Assembly (NCBI RefSeq): GCF_017565765.1
Contig: NZ_JAGDYP010000001.1
Span: forward strand, 90,358 to 154,357
From: Capnocytophaga bilenii
GTDB taxonomy: Bacteria; Bacteroidota; Bacteroidia; Flavobacteriales; Flavobacteriaceae
Direction: 5' to 3'
Length of the DNA stretch: 64,000 bases
In this document: piece by piece, positions 9,141-17,781 of the stretch
Layout of the letters: the number at the start of each line of letters is the position of its first letter
How positions within the stretch are numbered: the first letter of the stretch is position 1
Notes under the pieces: model-generated
What the model saw: only the letters and a program-made list of their open reading frames with translations
Told to the model about the DNA's origin: nothing
The model's database searches: none
Translations under genes and position numbers: made by a program

Positions 9141-10046
9141 CTAATCATGTCTTCCCCCTTTTAGCATCTTAAAGATGTGAAATACAGCAGGAAAAACAGC
9201 ATCCATAGATTCGGTAGCACCTTTGGTAGAACCTGGCAAGGCAATTACCAAGCTATTACCTATGGTACCCGCTACACTGCGCGAAAGCATAGAATAAGGG
9301 GTGCGATCTTGCCCGTAACTGCGAATAGTTTCGGCAATACCTTCAATTTCTCTATCCAACAGAGGGCGAACCGCTTCCGGAGTAACATCGCGAGGCGATA
9401 AGCCTGTACCTCCCGTAATAAGTACCAACGAGGTGTTTTTGTTTACAGCTTGTTTTATATGGTTTTGTATATCAGCTACTTCATCAGGAATAATGGTATA
9501 AGTAGCAGGAACAGCATAGCGTTCTAAGTGGGCTATAATCGCTTTCCCAGCTTTGTCTTCTTTTTTACCCGCTGCAATAGTATCAGAACATACTATTACT
9601 GCAGCAGTAAGTCCTTCAGTAGCTTCTTTATAGTCAGTTTTACCTCCTTTTTTCTCTACCAAGCGAATATTGCGTATTTCAATACCCTTATCAATAGGTT
9701 TTAGCATATCGTAAAGTGTAAGAGCTACTACCGAAGCAGCGTGCATAGCCTCTACTTCCACCCCTGTTTTGTAAATAGTATGTACTTCTACAAAAATGTG
9801 TATTTCTAATTCTTTTACCTCAAAACTAATATGCGTATATTCTATAGGTAACGGGTGGCAATCAGGAATCATATCACTTGTGCGTTTAGCAGCAAATAGC
9901 CCTGCTGTTTTGCTCATTTCAAACACGTTACCTTTAGGCACTTGATTGTTATTAATTGCAGTAATTGTAGCCTCGCTACTTACTGCCACTACTGCGGTTG
10001 CGATAGCTTTGCGCAGCGTATTACTTTTATGAGTTATATTTACCAC
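9141..10046 (-). CDS. moaCB: Bifunctional MoaC-MoaB/MogA molybdenum cofactor protein
   Basis: A 301-aa fusion. Residues 1 to about 150 are MoaC, the cyclic pyranopterin monophosphate synthase accessory enzyme: A-A-K-R-T-S-D-M-I-P-D-C-H-P-L-P, K-T-G-V-E-V-E-A-M and the D-K-G segment. Residues about 155-301 are the MoaB/MogA molybdopterin adenylyltransferase fold: I-V-C-S-D-T-I-A-A-G, T-G-G-T-G-L-S-P-R-D-V-T-P-E-A and L-P-G-S. One chain thus covers an early step and the later adenylylation step of the pathway. The start is a GTG at 10046, supported because the MoaC N-terminus (V-N-I-T-H-K-S) begins right there. It lies 11 bases after moaE. Confidence 0.93.
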   Translation of the reverse strand: MVNITHKSNTLRKAIATAVVAVSSEATITAINNNQVPKGNVFEMSKTAGLFAAKRTSDMIPDCHPLPIEYTHISFEVKELEIHIFVEVHTIYKTGVEVEAMHAASVVALTLYDMLKPIDKGIEIRNIRLVEKKGGKTDYKEATEGLTAAVIVCSDTIAAGKKEDKAGKAIIAHLERYAVPATYTIIPDEVADIQNHIKQAVNKNTSLVLITGGTGLSPRDVTPEAVRPLLDREIEGIAETIRSYGQDRTPYSMLSRSVAGTIGNSLVIALPGSTKGATESMDAVFPAVFHIFKMLKGGRHD

Positions 10047-10057
10047 TATTTTAATGT

Positions 10058-10492
10058 TTAATTATTTTCTTTCCACTGATGGCTACCATCTTCAAAAAGT
10101 TCTTTCCCAAAGATAGGCACTTCGTTTTTGATGCGATCTACCATTTCATCACAAGCCTGAATGGCAGCTTTGCGATGTGGGGCTGAAGTGAAAACAAAAA
10201 AACATACTTCACCAGCAGCAATTACACCCAATGAATGATGAATATGCGCACACGATAAACCGTATTTTACAATAATTTCTTCACGTATTTCAGCAGCTTT
10301 TTGGTTTGCCATTTCTTCGTAAGCAGTAAATTCTATAGCACTTACCGTCTTGCCGTCAATTACATCGGCACGCACTTGTCCTAAAAAAATACTATGTCCG
10401 CCAATTTCAGTTTTCACTTGGTGCTTAGCAATACTATCAGCTACAGCAGTTGCTTGTATAGCTCCTTGTTTAAATATATTTTTTATCTTCAT
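10058..10492 (-). CDS. moaE: Molybdopterin synthase catalytic subunit MoaE
   Basis: A 144-aa MoaE protein. It transfers sulfur from thiocarboxylated MoaD to precursor Z to make molybdopterin. Family features: G-Q-V-R-A near residue 40, the A-Y-E-E-M-A segment, H-H-S-L-G-V-I and G-E-V, S-A-P-H-R-K-A, and the catalytic-lysine region V-P-I-F-G-K-E-L-F near the C-terminus. It lies between moeB (11 bases upstream) and moaC-moaB (11 bases downstream). Confidence 0.93.
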   Translation of the reverse strand: MKIKNIFKQGAIQATAVADSIAKHQVKTEIGGHSIFLGQVRADVIDGKTVSAIEFTAYEEMANQKAAEIREEIIVKYGLSCAHIHHSLGVIAAGEVCFFVFTSAPHRKAAIQACDEMVDRIKNEVPIFGKELFEDGSHQWKENN

Positions 10493-10503
10493 ATTTCTTA
10501 TTA

Positions 10504-11571
10504 TTACACTAATGGTGAAAAGCCTTTTGTAAAACTTTTAAGTTCCTTTTCAGGGAAAAAGTGTTGCATAAATTTAAGTGCTTTTTTGCTTCTAACGCCA
10601 GCCACGCACACAAAGCAAATTTTAGGGTAATCTTTCAGCTGTTCCCACTCATCAGGTAAGGTAGATAATGGAATTTCCAATACTTTGTACTTTTTTATCT
10701 TAGGTTGCTCATCGGCTTCGCGTACATCTACCAAGATAGCATTTTCATCAGCCAAAAAGCGTTCTAAACCGCTCACAGTATCAATGTCTTCGTCTATACC
10801 TTGATGACAAAAAGATGGGTAATCGCAGTTTTGCACCTCTTCTACAGTTTTCGGTACATTTTGTTGTTCAGTTGCCATATATTGTATTTTTGTAAGTTGA
10901 TAATTTTTAGTATTTACAATTAAAAGAGTATGTATTAGTATCTCATCAGAATGGGTAAGGAGTTTTATTACCTCATTGGCTTGCAAATGTGCTATAAATG
11001 ACGATATAGTTGGCAGTACCCCCGCCTGATTGCAAGTAGGGATTTCCTCGGGCTGAGGGGCAGTAGGAAACACATCGCGATAAGTGGTAGTATAACCATT
11101 TTTAGGAACATTAAACACACTCACCTGACCTTCATATTGGTAAAGTGCCCCATATACTAAAGGCTTTTTAGCAATAGCACAAGCGTCAGATAATAAGTAA
11201 CGAACCGCAAAATTATCAGTACAATCTACTACTATATCGTAAGGAGAAATTGTAGCAAATACGTTAGCATTAGTAAGTGTATAAGGATAGGTAAAATATT
11301 GAATACTATCATTACGCGCTTTCAGGCGAGCCACAGCAGCTTCAGTTTTCAGTAAGCCTACCGAAGCCTTATCAAAAAGAAACTGACGGTGCAAGTTGTG
11401 TGCCTCTACCCTATCAAAATCAACCATTCCCAGCTTCCCCACTCCCATTGAAGAGAGCAGCTGCAATACAGGGCAGCCCAATCCTCCTATACCTACCACC
11501 AGCACGCTTGCATTTGATAAAAGTTCCTGATTATCAGCTCCAAAAAGCTGTATTTGTCGTGTATAATCCAC
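10504..11571 (-). CDS. moeB: MoeB/ThiF-type adenylyltransferase with rhodanese domain
   Basis: A 355-aa protein. Residues about 1-240 are an E1-like ThiF/MoeB domain (V-G-I-G-G-L-G-C nucleotide loop at 27-34, D-C-T-D-N-F, T-C-N-Q-A-G-V-L-P), which adenylates the MoaD C-terminus. Residues about 265-355 are a rhodanese domain with active-site loop C-V-A-G-V-R-S (Cys322), which can carry the persulfide. The two steps of MoaD sulfuration are thus on one chain. Start is GTG at 11571, just downstream of a well-spaced promoter. First gene of the moeB-moaE-moaCB-61-aa protein transcript. The family also serves ThiS; the gene neighbours favour MoaD. Confidence 0.9.
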   Translation of the reverse strand: MDYTRQIQLFGADNQELLSNASVLVVGIGGLGCPVLQLLSSMGVGKLGMVDFDRVEAHNLHRQFLFDKASVGLLKTEAAVARLKARNDSIQYFTYPYTLTNANVFATISPYDIVVDCTDNFAVRYLLSDACAIAKKPLVYGALYQYEGQVSVFNVPKNGYTTTYRDVFPTAPQPEEIPTCNQAGVLPTISSFIAHLQANEVIKLLTHSDEILIHTLLIVNTKNYQLTKIQYMATEQQNVPKTVEEVQNCDYPSFCHQGIDEDIDTVSGLERFLADENAILVDVREADEQPKIKKYKVLEIPLSTLPDEWEQLKDYPKICFVCVAGVRSKKALKFMQHFFPEKELKSFTKGFSPLV

Positions 11572-11600
11572 TTAACAATCTCTTTATTAAATTTCAAGTG

Positions 11601-11630
11601 CAAAGATATAAAATAATGTTTAATTATCAA
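11601..11630 (-). promoter_or_regulatory. Bacteroidota promoter for the moeB-moaE-moaCB operon
   Basis: Minus strand TTG (11630-11628), 19-base spacer, TATCTTTG (11608-11601); the GTG start of moeB is 30 bases downstream. Confidence 0.75.
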
Positions 11631-11668
11631 TACCTAATGATTATTTTTTCTATTTATCAATTCATAAT

Positions 11669-11767
11669 TCTTCCCAGCGAACCTTCAGCGAAGGATGAGC
11701 GAAGGATAAGCGAAGGAAAGTCGGCGAGCTGGCGCAGCCGAGTATGTGACGAAGGATAAGGGGAAGA
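11669..11767. repeat. Structured GC-rich intergenic repeat
   Basis: This block is much richer in G+C than its surroundings. It is bounded by CTTCCC...CCTTC at 11670-11686 and GAAGG...GGGAAG at 11751-11766, which can pair. Inside are about five degenerate copies of a GCGAAGGATRA unit and one copy (11717-11748) of a hairpin motif with core GAGCTGGCGCAGC. The same hairpin motif recurs at 11774-11800 and, inverted, at 36038-36068. Confidence 0.65.
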
Positions 11768-11773
11768 TATGAC

Positions 11774-11800
11774 AAAAGTCAGTGAGCTGGTGCAGCCGAC
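11774..11800. repeat. Second copy of the GAGCTGGTGCAGC hairpin motif
   Basis: Same motif as at 11717-11748 but with differences in the stem: the left arm carries A and T where the first copy has G and C. The right arm keeps GCCGA. It pairs less well. Confidence 0.55.
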
Positions 11801-11841
11801 AAACCAATATATTCATATCATATTTTTTTTATGCTATCTCT

Positions 11842-11871
11842 TTGTTTATTTCTATTTTTTTACTACCTTTG
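11842..11871 (+). promoter_or_regulatory. Bacteroidota promoter for the HerA-like gene
   Basis: TTG 11842-11844, 19-base spacer, TACCTTTG 11864-11871; ATG 53 bases downstream. Confidence 0.75.
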
Positions 11872-11924
11872 CCCGCTCAATGGGAGTAATTTATAACACT
11901 ACTTAAATTCTAAAATCACAAAAA

Positions 11925-13478
11925 ATGAATAAATTAGACGCTTTTAAAGAAACAATACACAACGGATATACTTTCAAGGGGGACTATATTACCCTAGGAA
12001 GTGCTGTTTATGAAGGGCAACCTCTTCAGAATGTATTCGTGAATATTCCTTTAAAAACGCTCAATAGGCACGGACTAATAGCAGGAGCTACAGGTACTGG
12101 TAAAACAAAAACCTTACAAGTAATGGCTGAGCATCTCTCAAAAAAAGGAGTGCCTGTATTGTTAATGGACATCAAAGGAGACCTTAGCGGCATCGGGGCT
12201 GCTGGTGAGGTAAAACCCTTTATTTTGGAACGTCTTCGCAAAATAGGGCTCGACTTCCAGCCTCAAGCCTTTCCTACCGAACTGCTTACTATTTCAAAAC
12301 AAAAAGGCGTTCGCTTGCGCGCTACAATATCTGAATTTGGAGCTGTTCTCTTATCGCGTATCTTAGACCTTAGCGATGTGCAAGAAGGAGTTTTAGCCGT
12401 TGTATTTAAATACTGCGATGACCATTCTCTACCCTTGTTAGACCTTAAAGACCTAAAAAAGGTACTTCAATACGCTACCGATGAGGGAAAAGCTTCTTTT
12501 GAAAAAGAATACGGCTCGGTAGCCAAAACCTCTACAAGTGCTATTTTACGCAAAATAACCGAATTGGAACATCAAGGAGGAGATCAGTTCTTTGGTGAGC
12601 TGAGTTTTGACCCACAAGACCTAATGCGCACCAACGAACAAGGTGAAGGTTACGTAAATATCATTCGCCTGACAGATATACAAGACCGCCCAAAGCTGTT
12701 TTCTACCTTTATGCTCAGTTTATTAGGTGAAATATATACCACTTTCCCCGAAGTAGGCGATATGGCTAAGCCTAAATTAGTAATTTTTATAGACGAAGCT
12801 CACTTAATATTCAACGAGGCATCAAAAACATTGCTAAACCAATTAGAAAACATCGTAAAACTGATACGTTCTAAAGGTGTTGGGCTTATCTTTTGTACTC
12901 AAAACCCTACCGACATACCCGATGGCGTACTTTCACAGCTGGGTATGAAGGTACAACACGCCTTGCGTGCCTTTACAGCCAAAGACCGTAAAGCCATTAA
13001 GCTCATCGCCGAAAACTACCCCTTGTCTGACTATTTCGATACGGTAGACGCACTAACAACATTGGGTACGGGCGAAGCTCTTATTACTGCTTTAAACGAA
13101 AAAGGAGTTCCTACCCCCTTGGCAGCTACAATGATGCGTGCCCCAATGAGCAAACTCGATATCCTTACCGATGAAGAAATAGACGCTCTTGTAAACAACT
13201 CAGCTTTGGTACGCAAATACAACGAAACCATAGACCGCGAAAGTGCTTATGAAATCCTCAACAAAAAAATAGATGAGGTGCACCAAGAAGAAGAAAAACA
13301 AAAAGAAGCTACACAAAGCAAAGAAACCGAAAAAACAAATACCACAAGCAAAGGAAAAACAAGTACTGCCAAAAAAACAACTACCAATAGCACTACCAAT
13401 AGTATTATAAAAATGGTTACAAGTGCTACTTTCATAAGAGGTGTTTTTGGTATATTAAATAAAATAATGAAAAAATAA
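11925..13478 (+). CDS. HerA-like helicase-domain ATPase (DUF853, YjgR type)
   Basis: A 517-aa ATPase of the HerA/FtsK fold. Walker A G-A-T-G-T-G-K-T at 54-61, Walker B L-V-I-F-I-D-E-A-H near 285-294, and the C-T-Q-N-P-T-D-I-P sensor segment near 325 are those of DUF853 proteins such as E. coli YjgR. The physiological role of this family is not established; HerA relatives translocate DNA, here inferred only from the fold. Residues about 450-495 form a low-complexity linker of E, K, Q, T and S before a short hydrophobic C-terminus. The stop overlaps the ATG of the next gene (TAATG), so the two are translationally coupled. Confidence 0.88.
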   Translation: MNKLDAFKETIHNGYTFKGDYITLGSAVYEGQPLQNVFVNIPLKTLNRHGLIAGATGTGKTKTLQVMAEHLSKKGVPVLLMDIKGDLSGIGAAGEVKPFILERLRKIGLDFQPQAFPTELLTISKQKGVRLRATISEFGAVLLSRILDLSDVQEGVLAVVFKYCDDHSLPLLDLKDLKKVLQYATDEGKASFEKEYGSVAKTSTSAILRKITELEHQGGDQFFGELSFDPQDLMRTNEQGEGYVNIIRLTDIQDRPKLFSTFMLSLLGEIYTTFPEVGDMAKPKLVIFIDEAHLIFNEASKTLLNQLENIVKLIRSKGVGLIFCTQNPTDIPDGVLSQLGMKVQHALRAFTAKDRKAIKLIAENYPLSDYFDTVDALTTLGTGEALITALNEKGVPTPLAATMMRAPMSKLDILTDEEIDALVNNSALVRKYNETIDRESAYEILNKKIDEVHQEEEKQKEATQSKETEKTNTTSKGKTSTAKKTTTNSTTNSIIKMVTSATFIRGVFGILNKIMKK

Positions 13479-14026
13479 TGAAAAAGTACATCATCACTGC
13501 TATTACACTTTTAGGTATTATAGCTTGTAATAATAGCAAAAATGAATTTTTAATTACGAATAATAGTGTAGGTGGTATAGAAAAAAATACTCCTATACAG
13601 AAATTAGATTCTATTTTTGCAAAAGATTCAATTGTAAATTCTAATTTGGAAGGAGAATTGCGCTATGCAAGTACCGAACGCATTACAATATACAACAAAG
13701 AGGGTAATGAATTATTAGAAATTACTCCCAAAATAGATGAAAAGAACGAAAAATTGGTAGAATCAATCTTTGTTTTATCACCTTTATACGTTACTGAAAA
13801 GGGAATTTCACTAAAAAGTACCTTTAAAGACGTAAAAGAAAAATATCCCGATATAGAGATAGAGCCCTCTATCAGCAGTATTATTGTAACTCCTAAGGGC
13901 AAAAACTACTATTTTACTTTTGATAAAACAGCATTGAAAAGTACTAACTTTGGGCTCAGCGACAGTGTGAGCGAAAACGACATTGAAGAGAGTGCTGTAA
14001 TCACAAGAATAACGCTAAACTTTTAA
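13478..14026 (+). CDS. Lipoprotein of unknown function
   Basis: A 182-aa protein with a lipoprotein signal (G-I-I-A-C, Cys17). The early mature region I-T-N-N-S-V-G-G-I-E-K-N-T-P recalls DUF1131 (E. coli YoaF) proteins, but I cannot confirm membership. The rest is mixed alpha/beta with no obvious catalytic motif. It starts inside the stop codon of the HerA-like gene and ends 34 bases before ribB, so it belongs to that transcript. Possible family: DUF1131-like; function unknown. Confidence 0.7.
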   Translation: MKKYIITAITLLGIIACNNSKNEFLITNNSVGGIEKNTPIQKLDSIFAKDSIVNSNLEGELRYASTERITIYNKEGNELLEITPKIDEKNEKLVESIFVLSPLYVTEKGISLKSTFKDVKEKYPDIEIEPSISSIIVTPKGKNYYFTFDKTALKSTNFGLSDSVSENDIEESAVITRITLNF

Positions 14027-14060
14027 GTAACAATCGTTACCCTATAAATTTTAAAAATAA

Positions 14061-15185
14061 ATGAACACTTTTAAACTAAACAGCATAGAAGAAGCTGTTG
14101 AAGATATTAAAAAAGGGAAAGTAGTTATCGTAGTAGATGACGAAGATCGTGAAAATGAAGGAGACTTTATAGCTGCGGCAGAAAAAGTTACTCCCGAAAT
14201 GATTAACTTTATGATTACACACGGGCGCGGGCTGGTATGTGCCCCGCTTACTGAAAAACGCTGTGCCGAACTGGACTTACCTATGATGGTACAAAACAAC
14301 ACGGTATTGCACGAAACACAGTTTACAGTATCTGTAGATTTAAAAGGGCAAGGGTGCACTACAGGTATTTCAGCTTTTGACCGTGCCAAAACCATAAAAG
14401 CATTAGTAAATCCTGATACCAAGCCTTTTGACTTGGGTAGACCGGGGCACATATTCCCTTTGCGTGCTAAAGAAGGAGGGGTATTGCGCCGTACAGGGCA
14501 CACCGAAGCAGCTATAGACCTTACTCGTATTGCAGGATTACAGCCTGCAGGTATATTGGTAGAAATACTAAACGAAGACGGCACTATGGCACGCTTGCCA
14601 CAACTGATAGAAGTTGCTAAGAAATTTGACCTTAAAATTATATCAATAGAAGACCTGATTGCCTACCGTATGCGCAAAGATACTTTGGTAATTAAAAAAG
14701 AGGATTTTGCTTTGCAAACACCTTATGGCGAATTTCGTTTGCGTGCATACGAACAAACTACAAATCACCAAATACACTTAGCTTTTACTAAAGGGTCTTG
14801 GAAGGCTGAAGAACCTGTGCTCACAAGGGTACATTCATCATTCATCAGCAATGATATACTAGAAGTATTAGCAGGTGATAAAGATAACCCCTTAGAGCGT
14901 ATTTTTAAGAAAATAAGCGAAGAAGGTAAAGGAGCGGTAATCGTTATCAATAAAGAAGGCTATTCGCAAAATTTATTACAGCGAATTACCGAAATGAAAG
15001 AACAACAGAAAGGGCATACACTTCCTAAAACCGACAAAGATACTAAGGACATAGGAATGGGTGCACAAATACTAAACGATTTAGGCATCAGGAAACTGCG
15101 ATTGCTCACCAATTCTAAAAACGCTTCTAATTACGTAGGTATGTCGGGTTACGGATTGGAAATTACAGAGGAAATTCCTTATTAA
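14061..15185 (+). CDS. ribB: 3,4-dihydroxy-2-butanone-4-phosphate synthase with degenerate GTP cyclohydrolase II domain
   Basis: A 374-aa protein with the length and order of RibBA. Residues 1 to about 200 are an intact DHBP synthase: D-E-D-R-E-N-E-G-D (28-36), H-G-R-G-L, R-P-G-H-I-F-P-L and H-T-E-A-A-I-D-L. It makes the four-carbon precursor of riboflavin. Residues about 205-374 align with GTP cyclohydrolase II only in outline: R-V-H-S at 255 is kept, but the zinc-cysteine region (normally S-E-C and R-C-D-C-G) reads S-S-F-I-S-N-D and A-G-D-K-D-N, with no cysteine, and the G-R-G-I-G-L loop is absent. The second activity is therefore probably lost. This resembles the described RibBX variants. 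Followed by porD, recN and an FGE-fold gene. Confidence 0.9.
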   Translation: MNTFKLNSIEEAVEDIKKGKVVIVVDDEDRENEGDFIAAAEKVTPEMINFMITHGRGLVCAPLTEKRCAELDLPMMVQNNTVLHETQFTVSVDLKGQGCTTGISAFDRAKTIKALVNPDTKPFDLGRPGHIFPLRAKEGGVLRRTGHTEAAIDLTRIAGLQPAGILVEILNEDGTMARLPQLIEVAKKFDLKIISIEDLIAYRMRKDTLVIKKEDFALQTPYGEFRLRAYEQTTNHQIHLAFTKGSWKAEEPVLTRVHSSFISNDILEVLAGDKDNPLERIFKKISEEGKGAVIVINKEGYSQNLLQRITEMKEQQKGHTLPKTDKDTKDIGMGAQILNDLGIRKLRLLTNSKNASNYVGMSGYGLEITEEIPY

Positions 15186-15216
15186 TAATATTTACTTATT
15201 AAATTTAATTATTTAA

Positions 15217-16098
15217 TTGAGAAAGATTACATTAATTTTATCATTATTGGCTACAGCTCTTGCTACTGCGCAAGAGCTGAATGCCATTGTAACAGTTAAT
15301 ACACAGCAGGTAAACCAAAGCAATCGTTCGGTATTTAAAACCTTAGAAAAGTCATTGCACGAGTTTATCAATCAGACGCGTTGGACAGAGCTGAAAGTAG
15401 AGGAAAATGAGCGCATTCGTTGTAATTTTACTTTGGTAATCAACAAAGTGGAAGGCAATCATTATCAGGCAACACTTTTAGTACAGTCATCACGCCCTGT
15501 GTATAACAGCAATTACCAAACGCCTATATTCAATCTACAAGATAAGGAAGTAGATTTTGATTATCAGGAGTTTGCTCCGCTTACATTTTCAGAAAATACC
15601 TTTGAGTCTAACCTTACTTCAATAATAGCTTATTATGTATACATGCTTTTGGGTACTGATGCAGATACTTTTGCCTTGCAAGGAGGGAAACCGTATTTTA
15701 TAAAAGCACAACAAATAGCCAACATAGCACGTACCAACAACAATGGAGGTTGGGAAGACAACGGCAAGAGCAATCGTTTTTTGCTCATAAACGAACTTAT
15801 ATCGGAAAACTACGACCTTTACCACAAGGCTTATTACGATTATCACCGCTTAGGCTTGGATATAATGAGTAGTAATGAGAAACAAGCCAAAGAAGAGGTA
15901 GCTGCTGCTGTAGATTTGCTCACACAAATCCCCAGTTTACGGCTTAATTCATATGCTATGATTGCATTTTTCAATGCAAAGACCGATGAAATTACAGCTA
16001 TTTTCTCTTCAGGAGCTATGGTAGATACCAAAAAGCTAAAAGAGGCAGTATTTAAACTATCACCAGCACAAGTAACCAAGTGGAACAAAATAAAATAA
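15217..16098 (+). CDS. porD: Type IX secretion system protein PorD (DUF4835)
   Basis: A 293-aa secreted protein starting at a TTG (15217); this start is chosen because the signal peptide (hydrophobic core, cleavage after A-T-A-Q) begins exactly there and no ATG precedes it in frame. The mature part (E-L-N-A-I-V-T-V-N, the W-T-E-L-K segment, Y-Y-V-Y-M-L-L-G-T-D-A-D-T-F) is that of DUF4835, annotated as PorD, a periplasmic component linked to the type IX secretion/gliding apparatus of Bacteroidota. It precedes recN by 14 bases, the usual order in flavobacteria. Confidence 0.88.
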   Translation: MRKITLILSLLATALATAQELNAIVTVNTQQVNQSNRSVFKTLEKSLHEFINQTRWTELKVEENERIRCNFTLVINKVEGNHYQATLLVQSSRPVYNSNYQTPIFNLQDKEVDFDYQEFAPLTFSENTFESNLTSIIAYYVYMLLGTDADTFALQGGKPYFIKAQQIANIARTNNNGGWEDNGKSNRFLLINELISENYDLYHKAYYDYHRLGLDIMSSNEKQAKEEVAAAVDLLTQIPSLRLNSYAMIAFFNAKTDEITAIFSSGAMVDTKKLKEAVFKLSPAQVTKWNKIK

Positions 16099-16112
16099 AC
16101 TAAGAAAAGTAT

Positions 16113-17771
16113 ATGCTTACAGCTTTATCTATAAAAAACTACGCCCTAATAGATGACTTAAAAGTTAATTTTGGGGAGGGATTTATTATTATCACAGGAG
16201 AAACGGGGTCGGGTAAATCGATTATGCTTGATGCACTATCGCTTATTTTAGGAAAAAGAGCCGATATGTCGGCATTGCACAATAAGGAAGAAAAATGTGT
16301 AATAGAAGCCGAGTTTAGTGTAGATAAATACAATTTTCAGTCACTTTACGACTCTTTAGAACTCGAGTACGACCCTCAAACCATTATAAGGCGCGAGATA
16401 CTCCCTTCGGGAAAATCACGTGCTTTTGTGAATGATTCGCCCGTAACCTTAGATGTACTTTCACAATTAGGGCAAGCCTTAGTAGATATACATTCGCAAC
16501 ACCAAACGCTTGCCTTAAGCGACACTTCATTTCAGTTTGAAATTATAGATGCAATGGCTGATAATTACCAGCTACTTACTGACTATGCACAATTGTACAA
16601 ACAACTGAAAAAAGAACAAAAAAAATTGGAAGAGCTCATTGAGTTTCAGAAAAATGCCAAAAAAGAATACGATTACAATGTACATCAGCTAAAGGAGTTT
16701 AAATCGGTAACATTAGAGCCCGGTATATTGGAAGAATTGGAAGAAAGTTATGAAGAAGCATCAAATGTAGAGGACATCAAGGCTACTGTGGAAGAGAGCT
16801 TGCAACTGCTAAACGATGAAACAATAGGAGTGCTAAACAATTTACGCGACTTGAGGCGTATATTTGCTGGGCTTACCGAATACAAACAGCAATATAGGGA
16901 ACTCTACGACCGCATAGAATCGGCTTTCTTAGATTTAGAAGATATAAATAGCGAAATTATAGATATAGATGAGAACATAGAAACCGACCCTGAAAATTTA
17001 GAACATATATCACGACAGCTAAACAAAATATACGCCCTACAAAAGAAACATAGGGTACAAACCATTGAGGAGCTTATTGCCATACGCAAAGAATTAGAAG
17101 AAGCCGTATCTAAAACAGAAACTGCTGATTTAGACTTAAGTGAACAACAAAAAGCAGTAGCTGAACAACAAGAAGCTACCCTGAAGAAAGCAACTCAGCT
17201 ACACAAAAACCGAAGCAAGGTATTGCCTGCTTTAGATAAAAAACTTACTGAATATATGCACGAGCTGGGAATGCCCAACGGTAAATTTAACATACAACTC
17301 ACTACAAGTAGCAATTTCTTCGGTAATGGTAATGATGAGCTTACGTTTTTATTCTCGGCAAACAAAGGCGGTGACTTTGGCCCGCTAAAGAAAGTAGCCT
17401 CTGGAGGGGAACTTTCGCGTATTATGCTGGCTGTAAAAGCTATAATGGCAGCGCATACAGCATTGCCTACAATAATGTTTGACGAAATAGACACAGGAGT
17501 ATCGGGCGAAATATCACAAAAAATGGGTGATATAATGAAAACTATGAGCCAAAACCGACAAGTATTTGCAATTACACACTTGCCACAGGTGGCAGCAAAA
17601 GGAGCTTACCACTACAAAGTATTTAAAGATGATGTGAAAGGTAAGACTACTACCCATCTAAAACTCTTAAGCGAAGAGGAACGCATCGTAGAACTATCGG
17701 AAATGCTGGAAGGCAAAAATAGTGGAGCTTCGGCACGCAATCACGCAATAGAACTACTCAGAAAAGGTTGA
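16113..17771 (+). CDS. recN: DNA repair protein RecN
   Basis: A 552-aa SMC-like ATPase that acts in double-strand break repair. Walker A G-E-T-G-S-G-K-S at 29-36, a long coiled coil about 150-385, the signature A-S-G-G-E-L-S-R near 428-435 and Walker B I-M-F-D-E-I-D-T-G near 454 are all present, with I-T-H-L-P-Q-V-A-A. Full family length. Lies 14 bases after porD and 10 bases before the FGE-fold gene. Confidence 0.96.
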   Translation: MLTALSIKNYALIDDLKVNFGEGFIIITGETGSGKSIMLDALSLILGKRADMSALHNKEEKCVIEAEFSVDKYNFQSLYDSLELEYDPQTIIRREILPSGKSRAFVNDSPVTLDVLSQLGQALVDIHSQHQTLALSDTSFQFEIIDAMADNYQLLTDYAQLYKQLKKEQKKLEELIEFQKNAKKEYDYNVHQLKEFKSVTLEPGILEELEESYEEASNVEDIKATVEESLQLLNDETIGVLNNLRDLRRIFAGLTEYKQQYRELYDRIESAFLDLEDINSEIIDIDENIETDPENLEHISRQLNKIYALQKKHRVQTIEELIAIRKELEEAVSKTETADLDLSEQQKAVAEQQEATLKKATQLHKNRSKVLPALDKKLTEYMHELGMPNGKFNIQLTTSSNFFGNGNDELTFLFSANKGGDFGPLKKVASGGELSRIMLAVKAIMAAHTALPTIMFDEIDTGVSGEISQKMGDIMKTMSQNRQVFAITHLPQVAAKGAYHYKVFKDDVKGKTTTHLKLLSEEERIVELSEMLEGKNSGASARNHAIELLRKG

Positions 17772-17781
17772 TACAGAAGCA

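Noticed and set aside
9177-9401. Plus-strand frame inside moaC-moaB
   Set aside because: Lies wholly within a gene with clear motifs on the other strand and has no promoter.
14027-14040. GTAAC-AATC-GTTAC hairpin before ribB as an FMN riboswitch
   Set aside because: Only a 5-bp stem in a 34-base gap; none of the RFN element is present.
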